Below are positions 48,167 through 59,106 of a stretch of DNA of 64,000 nucleotides, piece after piece. Numbering within the stretch: the first letter of the stretch is position 1; each line of letters begins with the position of its first letter. A program made the position numbers and the translations under genes. The DNA comes from Haliclystus octoradiatus (lineage: Eukaryota > Cnidaria > Staurozoa > Stauromedusae > Haliclystidae): positions 28,790,107-28,854,106 of the forward strand of contig OU744448.1 of the NCBI GenBank assembly GCA_916610825.1. The letters run 5' to 3'. Below the pieces are notes generated by a model. That model saw only the letters and a program-made list of their open reading frames with translations. It was not told the origin of the DNA and made no database searches.

Positions 48167-48448
48167 CAGAGCCATTTATTTACAAGAGTTGGGACACTTC
48201 TGCCATTTTTGTATCTTTTTGCCTGGACCCGAGCACGTTTTTAACAGTGCGCATGTGCAGGAGAATGTTGTGTGTTTTTTCAGCCATATTGTATTGTATT
48301 TTTTCGCGCGTTTCACTTGAAATGATTGAGAACCTGTTATCAAAAGAACAAAGATGGCATCCAAAAATCACGTGACTGGCATCTGTCCAATTGGAGACGA
48401 TAGCGGCTCATGAAAGCGTGTCCCAACTCTTGTAAATAGATGGCTCTG
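48167..48448. mobile_element. 282-bp hAT-like MITE
   Basis: Ends CAGAGCCATTTATTTACAAG and CTTGTAAATAGATGGCTCTG, with the inverted repeat extending through agttgggacac. Flanks GTATCATC and GTTTCATC form an 8-bp duplication with one difference. Unit 2 has the single site GTTTCATC at 42909-42916. It is non-coding; chance frames at 48154-48375 are not genes. Confidence 0.9.
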
Positions 48449-48923
48449 GTTTCATCTGGTGGCAGGGTATTGACAAAGGTATCTGTTTATCATACTTTGA
48501 GTTTTTATATTATTAGTGCAAATTAATAGCTGTATTATTAGACATTCTATTAATTAGGTATTGATGTTTTTTAAGGACCTCTTTTATATATTATGAAATG
48601 GGATATTGTAAAAAATAGATAAATTTATAAGTGCAGAACCTTCATATTTTAGATTGATTAAGGGGATGCCTAGATTAATTTCGGGGCTAGTGGGCTTCAA
48701 AGTCCCCCATTTTTTACATCAATAATCATACATGTTATGAAACATTAATTTATCGAAAGAAAGAAACAAATACAGATAAACGATCATATAATTTAATCAA
48801 AAAATCACAAACGGTCTTTGATAAAATTTTCGGAGGTTAAAATGTTCACCAAATTTCATAAATAATCGCCATTTTTCAAACACTTCCAATTCTGTTGAAT
48901 TTTAGATATTATTTTAAATTTAC

Positions 48924-49086
48924 TTGATTAATGTAGAAGTATGCTTTAAAGGTGATGATAAAAAGCGAGGGGGCCCAGAGGCACAGAGTTATTGCAAAAA
49001 ATGTATTCTATAGGAATTTTTATGCTGCTACAGATGTTGCCATGAAAACACCAGTGAAACCTAAAGGTGCTGCCACACCGTCATGA
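48924..49086 (+). pseudogene. Second copy of the orphan exon, frameshifted
   Basis: The unit 3 counterpart of 43774-43926. It keeps GDD, then VIAKNVFYRNFYAATDVAM and the Pro/Lys/Ala tail. An 8-bp insertion after 'ggggcccagag' and the loss of the acceptor (ttacttgattaatg) break it. The tail reads KTPVKPKGAATPS in place of KTPMNPKGAATPS. Confidence 0.6.
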
Positions 49087-49281
49087 CGTGATATAAATAG
49101 ACCTAAACTCTTTTCCCGCAACTATATGGATTGACAACCAAATTACCTATAATCATAACAAAACTTCTATTTCAAAATGGTGTACTGTTCCCAAGCCTCC
49201 TTAATTAATAATTACAGGTAGTGAGCCAACTGTGGAGAATAAAATCTTTCAGTAGGTAATATACTGTAATTTCAAAAGTAA

Positions 49282-49287
49282 TTTATT
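49282..49287 (-). terminator. Poly(A) signal, peptide gene 3
   Basis: AATAAA on the minus strand 116 bp downstream of the stop codon, conserved in position with genes 1 and 2. Confidence 0.6.
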
Positions 49288-49402
49288 TGTAAATATTCAT
49301 ATAAATATGTACAAATTGAAAATTACGTGACCTTAGAAATATCATTATAAAGAAGCATCTCGCTAAGTAATACTATAGCGGTAATTTGGATTATCTCAGT
49401 AA

Positions 49403-51330
49403 TTATTTCTTTCCCCAGAGTGTGCGTCGGCGCCAGTAAAGAGTTCTACGTCGATACAAAAGAGTTCTACGACGCCAGTAAAGAGTTCTGCGGCGCCAGT
49501 AAAGAGTTCTGCGACGAAAGGTAATTAGACGACGACGGCGACGACGAATAAGCCATGCTTTGGCTCTTGGGTCTGAACTCTCTCCTGAGAAATAAACAAA
49601 ACATTCAGATAAATAAGATGATAGGATCCAGTATTAATGCATTATACAAGGTGCAATTTTCAAAGACTAGCAGAACAATTGCATCAACAAATTCCACAAC
49701 ATGCTGCAAAATTTAAATTGTCCTACAATTTTTATACTACTATTTTCACAAATTTTACACAGGAAAGAAATACAATTTATCAAAATTTCCAAAACTTTTA
49801 CAGTCTTCTTTTTGTAAGTGCTTTCAAAAATTTTAAATACGCCAATTTGAAGAAAGCATTTACTTCGTAGTTATATTACGCTCTATAAAAGTTGTCTAAT
49901 CAAATGGCGACAGTATCTAATGATGAAAAATGGCACCAAATATTCCACAATAGGCTATACTGCAAAGCACAGTTGTCCTACAATTTTTATGCTACGTTCA
50001 AAAAATTTGGGTAGACTAAACCTTTTATCAGTTTCTCCTCCTCCTCAGACGATTCGATAATTAAAATGGAAGACATTTTGGCCGTATAAATTTTTCTCAT
50101 ATGTATAACCTGATGTAGTTTACTTAAATATAGTCAGATCGTAATACAGCGGTTGCGCAAATCGTGTAAAGCAGTTTTGCAATTTTCTTACCATCTGATC
50201 TTTCCTCGATATCATTTTCTTCATCTGAAATAATTAATTAAAAATTTGATTGAAATTACAATTACAAATACCGAGAAATTTGCAACAAGATCAAATTCAT
50301 CAAGTTGTCACTAAATTCACAGAGTATACAAAAAAGTTACAAAGGAACATTTTCCCGCTCAGTCATGCCCAATAATTGCACCCAAAACACATTTTGTTTG
50401 TACTGTAGTTTCAGGGAGTGAGGTTCCTCGAGCTGAAGGGATCACACAACTACCAGTTATTCAATCGAGAGCCTGATAACACGCATTAGAGATTTTACAA
50501 TGGAAAATATTAATACAGCACATCCGCAAACTCTAAACCCGTTATTCCGCAATTTCATAAATTCTCCACACACCTTCATCTTCAACTTCATCGTCAGCTT
50601 CATCGTTCTCTTCTTGTGATAATTCTTCGTCATCTTCTTGATGATCATTTTCATCATCTGAATTTACTTCATTGCCTACTATTAAATAAATATTTTTAAA
50701 ATGTCGCATCAAATACACACTTGCATTGCGTATGTACTTTGACTTTTGGTTTATAGATAATTCCAAGTTTAATATGTAATCGAACCATTTCCAAGGGTTG
50801 ATCAATGCTACTTTGTTATTCATATCAAAATGTCACACAATTTAGCATGGACGAACTTCTAATGTGATACGGGATAGAAATTTACGAATCCAATTTTATA
50901 ATATAAAGTTTGAGAAAATGTTGGTTGTTTTCAAAACTGAGTTTTCAGTCGCAAGCAACATGGCAAGATGTGGCCAAAAATTATACTCACAGTGTCTTAT
51001 GTGAAGAAATTTGACAGAAATGAAGGCAAGACACCCAAGATATGTGGCATAGTTGATGTAAGTAAAAAGTCAGCGTTTTCTTTTTGTTGAGGCACCTGGA
51101 CTGTTTCAAGCTGCTAATGCTGCTCTTGTGAAAGGAGTAGGAAAACAGGGAGTTCTCAATCTCCGTTCAAGATATAAAACCATAGGATATATTACATAAT
51201 TATATACCAGTATATAGCTAATTGGTATGTATAGCAAAATAATGAGTCTAATTTGTCAGGCCATAAATTTCTTACCTGCCAAAGCAAGGGTAACGCCGAG
51301 GAGCAAAACAATAACGAGCGTTAATTTCAT
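49403..51330 (-). CDS. Secreted precursor with acidic pro-segment and Arg-Trp heptad repeats, paralogue 3
   Basis: Coding exons on the minus strand: 51276-51330, 50574-50675, 50192-50224, 49403-49584. The product is 123 aa. The signal peptide is MKLTLVIVLLLGVTLALA. The pro-segment has NSDDENDHQEDDEELSQ, DEADDEVEDE and DEENDIEERSD. The final exon has one heptad more than paralogue 2: RRRTLYW, RRRTLYW, RRRTLLY, RRRTLYW, then RRRTLWGKK-stop. Unit-number change in steps of 21 bp, with all frames intact, suggests slippage or unequal exchange within a translated array. Here the terminal Phe-Trp of the other copies is Leu-Trp, while the GKK end is unchanged. Tri-Arg spacers would be substrates for furin or prohormone convertases. 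Bioactivity is unknown. Confidence 0.8.
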
Positions 51331-51834
51331 CTACAAAAAGAAAATATTGTATAAAAACAGTTTGTAAGTTTTCTGTTTTTATGCCGATATCATAAACAAT
51401 GTATTGAATACAATTTACAGTAGAAAATTAAAACAGAATTATCGGGGGATATAATATACTTGGCTACCGCTGCTATTTAAATTCAAGAATGAAATAACTC
51501 ATTCACAATTAAAATGATACATAGAAAAGTATTTAAATTATTAAAAATATGCTGGATTATTATTCGCTCACATTTCGAAATGTTATGTAATATATCTATT
51601 TAGGACAGTATTATAGTACAGCAAAATATACAGAGATAGTTTGTAAGGCAAACGAACAAATCAGGTGTTTCAGAGATCAAATGTGCAATATCGTATATGT
51701 TTTCCGTGTAATACTTAGCAGATCGTAATACCTAGCTAAATAGCTGATAGCTATAGTAGCTAGAGCAAGTCAATAAGATATATAACGTAATAATCATACA
51801 CAGAATAGAATATTATACCATCAACTTGTCTTAC

Positions 51835-51911
51835 CTTGAAATATTACTCGTGTTGCTTGTAGTGTCTGAAAATTTAGAAGTATTTTCTGACTTTAGATGC
51901 CAGAATTTATA
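51835..51911 (-). promoter_or_regulatory. TATA box and noncoding first exon, peptide gene 3
   Basis: TATAAAT on the minus strand at 51905-51911 and the donor TCAAG|GTAAG at 51835/51834, as in genes 1 and 2. Confidence 0.65.
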
Positions 51912-52952
51912 CTAAGAACATCTCAAATATAGGGACCTGGACTCTATAGGTTGCAGTTGAGCAATTGAAATTGTTTATTGTTTCGTGTATATTCGAAACA
52001 GGACACTTTCTGTCCATTGGATACAGATAGCTGGGTTGGGTGTTTTTCGATTCTTATTATAATTGTATTGAACAGATTAAAACTGTTATTTACTAAAAAT
52101 TTCAACGGATCACAGATAAATGCAAAACAAAACACGGAAATAGCTTAAATAGGTTTATATATAGGAGACCATTCAGTTAACTTAGGACGCAATTCAGCCA
52201 TTTATTTTCGTTTCCTAGTTTAGATATATAATATAATAACTTTCCTGACCCATGAAAACCTTTTACGTTAGCTTTCACGCTTTATGGCTCGACTTATATT
52301 CTGGAATTTGGAATCAATAGAATTAGTAAGAAAATACAATATAATGATCAGAAGAGGAACTGTTTTGGACACATTTAAAATACATGCAACTGTTTGCCAT
52401 TTTCGAATGACGATATATATAATTATGAGGTGTGTTGAGAAATACTGCAATAACTCAGAATCACTTTCACTCCCATCCACAATAGTATTTTCATAACCAT
52501 CTAACTTTATGCTATGCTCCATCATATATTAAATACTAGCAATATCTTACCTAGCCTGCGCGCAGACCATACTTGAATGTCTTACCCAGGCTGCTGGGTT
52601 AGCTGGGTTAGTTTTTGCTGAGTTAAAATTACATCCAATGCAATTTCTTTCTAATTTTCTGAGTATTCTTAATCAAATTAACCTTGTAAACCTGTTTCTG
52701 TTTGAACATGATTGTAAATTATTTCTATTATACTAAATCTGCTATTACTGATTTCTTCCTTATATGACGTCAGAATACAGTAATAAATTGAATAATTAAT
52801 TATATTGAATGTAAACTCACTGATACACATATGTATATGAAAGTGTTCAAAGTTGGGTACAACAGAGCATTATAGATTAAGGGATATAAGAAATTAAGAT
52901 GAGGCAAAAGCCTTTTTCCGTTCAATTCCACGTTGCGACAGTCTAGACCCAC

Positions 52953-53031
52953 CCTAGCCTCACTCCATCACGGCCTTCAATTCCGCGGAGTGCCGCGCGG
53001 AAATGAGGGCCGTGATGGAATGAGGCTAGAC
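52953..53031. repeat. GC-rich hairpin
   Basis: Left arm ctagcctcactccatcacgg and right arm ccgtgatggaatgaggctag pair over about 22 bp with one mismatch. A second inner stem is formed by ttccgcgg/ccgcgcggaa. It lies between the end of duplication unit 3 and the inverted relic, so it may mark a rearrangement point or a tiny foldback element. Confidence 0.75.
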
Positions 53032-53035
53032 CCGC

Positions 53036-53240
53036 CCTTGGTCCATGGACAGAAAGTTTCCTGTTTCGAATATACACGGAACAATAAACAGTTTCAACTG
53101 TTTGCCTGTAGCCTTTAGAGTTCATGTCGCAATTCTAATGTTGCAATGTCATAAATTCTGAGATCTAAACTCAGAAAGTACTTTGAAAGTATGTTTCAGA
53201 CACTACAAGTAACACAAGTATCCTTCCAAAGTAAGAAATA
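53036..53240 (+). pseudogene. Inverted relic of a fourth peptide gene: promoter and first exon only
   Basis: The + strand matches the upstream part of the peptide genes in opposite orientation: gtccatggacagaaag, gaatatacacggaacaataa, cagaaagtactttgaaa, cagacactacaagtaacac. The TATA is altered to cataaat and the donor TCAAG|GTAAG to CCAAAGTAAG, so it is dead. No coding exon follows. Confidence 0.8.
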
Positions 53241-53337
53241 TTGTTAGCACGTTTATTCTATTCTGTTTACAATTATTATTCTATTAAGCAATTACGCAAT
53301 TATTAAAACGTACAATTTAATATTCTGTAACTCTAAA

Positions 53338-53472
53338 GTATAATAGAGAGCTTCAGATCCAACTGACGACGACAGTATTTCGATGCGCGGCACTTCTGCG
53401 CACAGCTGTAATATACGAAAGCAACGCGATGCTTATCGTCGTCGTTACTTGAATCTGAAACTCTCTATAATA
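53338..53472. mobile_element. Foldback MITE, ~135 bp
   Basis: The left arm tataatagagagcttcagat and the reverse complement of the right arm tattatagagagtttcagat pair closely. An inner stem is formed by tgacgacgac and gtcgtcgtta. The interior is non-coding. Confidence 0.7.
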
Positions 53473-54249
53473 ATAATACGAAAAACGCAAGAGGTAAAAC
53501 AACCCAGAACAATGGGTCAGCAGTCCACCATTCAACGCATATTAGTCATACGCTAGAGCCGATAGCCAATAACTAACCAGCGGTCTGACCACACGTTACG
53601 ACACAACACTCCCACTATAGTGATCCTTTACCATTATGTAGAACAATTGGTATTTAATATCAAGAAAGGTCAAGACAACAATGGCCCTTTATGATCAAAT
53701 GACATAAAGATTCAATTCAAGTACTGTAGTCGTACGTTAACACAATAGCCAACATGTTGTAGTATAACATTGTATCATATTCATGTGTATAATACGTGCA
53801 TATCATTTCTCATCTTCTCAACTTTGTCTCGTTGCAATCCTTTCGAAAGGCCACCTAGAGGCATTTCCTTGTTTTGTCAATATTAAATTTGAACTGATCT
53901 TTGTTTTCGATCATTTGTCGAATGAAATAATATCTACTATTAACATGTTTTGTCCGTGGATGTTCTGTGGGGTTTTGGAATGGCGTTGTCTTCTCAATAA
54001 ATCCCAATCCATTTAATACCAGTGTCTTAGCCATAGATATTCCTGTGTGGCCTCTGTGCTTGATAACGCTAAGACGGAATGCTTCTCGCACCTCCAACTT
54101 ATTGAAACAATGTATTCAGAATATGATTGTCTGCTGTTCACATGTGGTGCCCATTCAGAGTTACTGTAACCAGTTACAACTACGTATTTGCTCCCACTGA
54201 ATAAAATTCTATAGTTAAATGTACCCTTTATAAATCATAAGACACGCCT

Positions 54250-54560
54250 TACACTCGTTATGAATGGGGGAGGGAGGGGTCAACCTTCGAAGTACGTAAG
54301 CATCTTTACTTTCTCTTTAGGACTTTTTGAAAGATTATACTGCGATTAATTATCAGTTTACTGATGATAAATCGATTTTTATTGCAGAAAAGTTAAACTA
54401 TAAATTAATAATAATTAATAATAATAATACGCAGACCGTGTCGGTGTCCAAATCACCATTTTTCCGCAGCCCACTTTCCAAACTTCGCTCCTGGGATATC
54501 TATATAGACCTTCAAATATCCGATGTTTTGCTTTTAAAGTTTAAAATGCGATCAATTGAT
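54250..54560. repeat. Copies of two dispersed repeats side by side
   Basis: 54260-54400 matches the family at 18980-19140 (gaaagattt...attaattatcag, gattttattgcagaaaagtt). 54425-54560 matches 62325-62500 (atacgcagaccg, caccatttttccgc, gacctt/ggccttca). Both are non-coding. Confidence 0.65.
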
Positions 54561-54990
54561 CTTAAATTGCTGTTAAGTTCCGGGAAAATAAACTGCTTTT
54601 CCTTTGTGTATCCCCTCATGCCTATCAAAATCACGAACTTTAGAGCGCGATATATTTTAATGGTTGCCAATATTTTGTAAAAGTGTTTTACATTTTGCAA
54701 AAGTATTCCAATATGCCTAGAAGGAGAAGAGGTACTGTCAGATCCAACAATACTCCATTTTACATCACAAACAGAAGACACAATTCATGGCATGTTTTTG
54801 CAACTTAAATATTTAAAAGCTTCATGTAATTATGTCAAGTTTGTCGAACTCGAAGTCACTTTTACTGTGATTTTTACCCTGTTGCATAAGGGTTTACAGG
54901 ACTCTGATGCAATCGTTCCTTTTAGTTTTCTTTCAAGTTTCATAATCCCTGATAGTCTTCTTTGTTATTAACCCATCCTCTTGTCAGAAG

Positions 54991-55460
54991 TGTCGGGAAT
55001 TAGATATGTCCACAACAAATAGTTCTCAGCAACGCGTTGTCTCCGATAAACAGACGTTTATACAAAATAAATACTCCAGCATTTAGTAGCGTAGCGTATA
55101 TTTCTTGTATTCGTTGCCTGATTACACTGTTGTATTCTACGCTTGATCTAGATGATCCTCAAATAGATACTAATGTTATAATAATATACAAGTTTAGTTG
55201 AGTTCCTTTTATACTAATTTATGTTGCTAAATATAGAATGAGATATAATAATTAAGAATGTTCTAGATTACATGACAGCGTCAAGGTCAGCATCGAATTT
55301 TCCAGTTTTGTCTTTAAATAGAATAACGATGACGTCAACCTTGGAGAACAAAAGGAGCAATTTGATGACGTTAGCTTGAACTTATGACATTGCGTTCTAT
55401 TCCGCACGTAGATAGTCGCTTCTAGAAAGTTCCGTCTTGCAATTCCCGTCACTCTCCCCC
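54991..55460 (-). repeat. 3' LTR of the BEL/Pao element
   Basis: In element orientation it ends ...attcccgaca (54991 on +). The last 44 bp recur at 60051-60094 on the other side of the element. The other LTR edge is not fixed by a match, so 55460 is approximate. Confidence 0.65.
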
Positions 55461-55519
55461 TATTTAAGTATATCGTTTATAGTTAAATACACTTTTTCAC
55501 ATGTATAGTTTTATATTAT

Positions 55520-58500
55520 TTATTCTATGGTTACTTCGTCTTCCTTATTTGTTGTGTCTTCTGTATCTTTTATTTTCAATCTCGCAATAGCTGCTGCATT
55601 TCTTCTTGGTCGTTCTTCCGTTGTTTTATTTGTTGAATCATCTAAATCATTTTCTGGATACCTATCACAGCTTATTTCCAACGGGTAAATATGTTCTAGT
55701 GCTCGTTGTAATTCTGATTTATTGGTTTTAACTGTAACTCCTCTTAGCACTCTATCTTTGCCATAAATTAATTCTTTAACAATACCTAATGTCCAATGAC
55801 CTCTATTTTTCTGTTCACCTTTGATAATAACAACACCTCCAATTGAAAGAATACGTTTCTCTTTTTTATACTTGCAGTCATGGCGTTCTCTGAGACCTCT
55901 CAATTACTCCGTTGTCCAACATTTCCATGCTGCGTCTTTGCACTTATTTATATTTCCATTCCTCTCTTCCTTAAATCTCTGTCTTCGATGTTATCCCATT
56001 GTTCTTTTGGACAGCTGTTAATAATCCCATGGATCATTATACTTGGAGTCAGTAAAGGTAATTGATGATCATCTTCTACATAGCTCAATGGTCTATTATT
56101 TAATGTGATTTCAACATCTAGTAGTACTTCTTCCAGTTCAGACCAAGATGGCATTGATTTTCTCATTGCCTTGTACATCGCTGCTTTTCCCAATCCGATT
56201 ATCCGTTCAAATTGTCCGCCCCACCAAGGAGCCCTACTCATGTTAAATTGCCATCTGATGTTGTGCATTGCATTGCAATGTAGTTATTTAATTTTTCGTT
56301 TTTATTCACCTTCTTGAGCCATTCTGAAATTGATTTGAAAAATTCATCTACGGTTTGATCCCGCATTAGTTCAACGTGAACTGCTCTGGTTAAACTGCAT
56401 GAAAAAAGTAAAATGTAGGATTTATGTTCTTTTGTCTTTGAATGTTTATATATAATTGGTCCTGCGTAGTCTATGCCAATTACTTGGAAAGCTCTATTTC
56501 CAGTTGTTCTATCAGTTGGTAGATTTCCAGGTTTAGGTCTTTTGAAGGGAGTGGAGTGGTAGCGTTTACATTCAAAACAGTCTCTAATGATGGTTTTTGA
56601 CAAACGCCGTAAATTTGGTATCCAATATTTGTTTCTGACTTCTGCCATGGTCAAACCAACTCCACCATGTAGCGCTTTTGTATGTGCCTGTATGACTATC
56701 TGCTTTCCAAGTATTGATTTTGGAGGGATAAATACTGGATAGTCTCCTTGTAGTCTTCCTTTGCACACATAGTTATTTTCTTCACTTTTCTGAAGGTTTA
56801 ATTTGTGTTTGAATGATTCGAATGCGTCTTCTTTGATGAAATTGTTTTATAATTTTGTTTGTAGCTGATGTAATCTCTTGCGTTTGTAGGTATCCTCTGT
56901 AATTGTTTTCATTAGATGCATTACCGTTGTGTTTGAGCCTCATGATCCCTGCTATTATTCTGGAGGCTTTCCATATACCATGTTTGTCTAGTAGTTTTTG
57001 AATGTCGTCGTCTTGACTTGTAATTTTTGTTGACATGATTTCTTTTATGGTTTTTGCTTCTGCTGCACTTTCAGTCGTATCTTGTGTTAATATGTTTTTA
57101 GGCCAATTGTAGGCATCTTCTAACCAAATTGGACCGTTCCAACAAAGATCTATGAGCTGTTTTGCTAATGATCTTTCTTCTTCTAACGTTGACATTTTCG
57201 TTTCTTGTTTTCCTTCAATGCATGTTTTGATTGAATTCCATTTATGTAGTTGAAAACCTCCATCTTTGAAGATGTTGCAAGCTTTGTCTTTAAATCTCTG
57301 TGTTTCCTCTATTGTGGTGCAGCCAGTGATCAATCGTCTACGTATAAACACTTTGTAATCTCTTCTGCTTCTTCAGGATATTCTTTCTTCATTGTGTCCA
57401 GATGAGTATCTATTGTTGCTGCCAACATAAAGGGTGATTGTACTAAGCCAAATAATGCTCTTGTGAAACGTAATGTTTCAATCTTTGTTGGATCTTTATC
57501 TTTAATCCAACGAAATCTCAACGAATCTCTATCCTCTTCTTTAATCCGAACTTGTAGAAATGCCTTTTAATGTCTCCTGTAAGTGCTATTGGTCTAAATC
57601 GATTTCTGATCAATACATCCCATAGCTTGTTTTGAAGTGGTGAACCAGTTTCAAGGCAATTGTTTAACGATGGTCGATTAGTGTTTTCTTTTGCAGATGC
57701 ATCATATACAATTCTTAAGTTTGTAGTCTCCACAATTTCTCTGATAACTGGTTTGTGAGGTATGTAAAACTCTTTGTTCTTTATGGCGTCAGGAACTCTT
57801 TCTACTATTCCCTCTTGTAGTTGTTCTGGAATAATGTCATCATATTTCTGTAACAATCCTGGTTGCCGATTTAAGCTTCTCATTAAATTATTTAATCTCC
57901 CCATGCTTCCTGCTTTGTTGCTTGCTAACTCTGGATGGTTAGGCTTCCAAATAAGGCTTGTTTCATACCATCTTTCTTTACTTTTAGTTAGTCTATCCAA
58001 AAATGTTTCCATAAATTCTTCATCATTTGTTTTGTTTTTATCGGCCACGCCCAGTACACCCAACGAGCACAGTCTCTCGAAGTCATATGTTGAATCTTTT
58101 GTAAGATATGTACTTGCCAATGTTGCTTCTTTGCCAGGCGACAGGATGGTCCAACCTAGCTTTGTTCTCTCCGCCACTGGCTCTCCTGGTCGACCTATTC
58201 GTGGTTGTGATGCTGTCTTTACTCTGGCATATTCACTTGCACAAGAACTAGGTGAATAGACAACATCTTCTCGTTTTCTTGTTCGTTCATTGACACATCT
58301 TTTAGGTAAGTATATCTTGCAATAATTTTGTCATAGTTAGGATTCGGTAGTGATAATAACTCTCTTTTATCAACTTTGTTTACCTCTGCTTGAATAACGC
58401 ATGTTTCATCCAAATCTGTAATTGTAATGTTGTACACTGATATTTTACATGTCGTTTTTTCCATCATCATTACTATTGTTTTCATTTCTTTACGTATAGG

Positions 58501-58887
58501 CTGCATTTTTAGTCTGCTAATTAGAGTCGAAGAAGCGTATGAGCTTACAGCTCCGGTATCCAATAACGCTCTACATTTGATACCGTTGGCTCTTACTATT
58601 ACTACAGGGTATGTTACATCTTTTGATGCAGCAGTTGTCAGTGCTTGTTCCTTTTGTGGTTTTGTTGCAGTGTGGTTGCCTTCGCATATTGACGTGTGAT
58701 GTCTTCTAGAGCAGTTAGAACATTTCCATTTACTCTTGCAATCAGCAGCTCTGTGATCCATTTTTGTGCAGTTGAAACATCGTTTCTCTTTCATCAATAG
58801 TTTTCTTTCACTAATATCTTTAACTTTTGTACATTCTGATGATTTATGGTCTTGCTCTTCGTCTTTATAGTAACACAGCTTCTCCAT
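55520..58887 (-). pseudogene. BEL/Pao retrotransposon protease and pol, broken
   Basis: In element order: zinc knuckles CFNCTKMDHRAADC and CSNCSRRHHTSIC; aspartic protease CRALLDTGAVSSYASS; reverse transcriptase IVYDASAKENTNRPSLNNCL, then RFTRALFGLVQSPFMLAATI and the CLYVDD box; integrase zinc finger H-x4-H...CFEC (56610-56700), GIDYAGPI and MSRAPWWGGQFERI; and the terminal tract GHWTLGIVKELIYG. There is an internal deletion. After the YVDD box the frame passes from FQLHKWNS almost directly to KQLIDLCWNGPIWLEDA, so the RT thumb and RNase H are gone. The integrase also lacks the block with its second Asp. Frameshifts occur near 57520, 57340, 56775, 56260 and 55900. It is inactive. Confidence 0.9.
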
Positions 58888-59106
58888 GATGATTGTCTTG
58901 TATTAAATATTTTGTCCCTTTTATGTTTATATCTGTCTGTATTCTGACGATCTTCAGAAACATGATTTCTCTCAGTCCATTGCCAAAGTGCTTCGGTTAG
59001 ATGGTTGAACTTCCATTCTTGCCAATTGTTATCTGTTCGTACTAAAATCTGATCGTATACCAGGTAATTTGTCCAATGTCATTCTTACGTAACCGTTGAT
59101 TTCTGT

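Larger units (their letters stand above)
48151..52875. repeat. Tandem duplication unit 3 (contains peptide gene 3)
   Basis: Head-to-tail with unit 2, beginning agcatgcagtatcatc at 48151 and ending gagcattatag at 52875. The body aligns with unit 2 over nearly its whole length, allowing for the separate MITE insertions and small indels. Confidence 0.88.

Noticed and set aside
48154..48375. 73-aa frame at the unit junction
   Set aside because: It lies within the hAT-like MITE and its flank; no conservation with unit 2 at that position.
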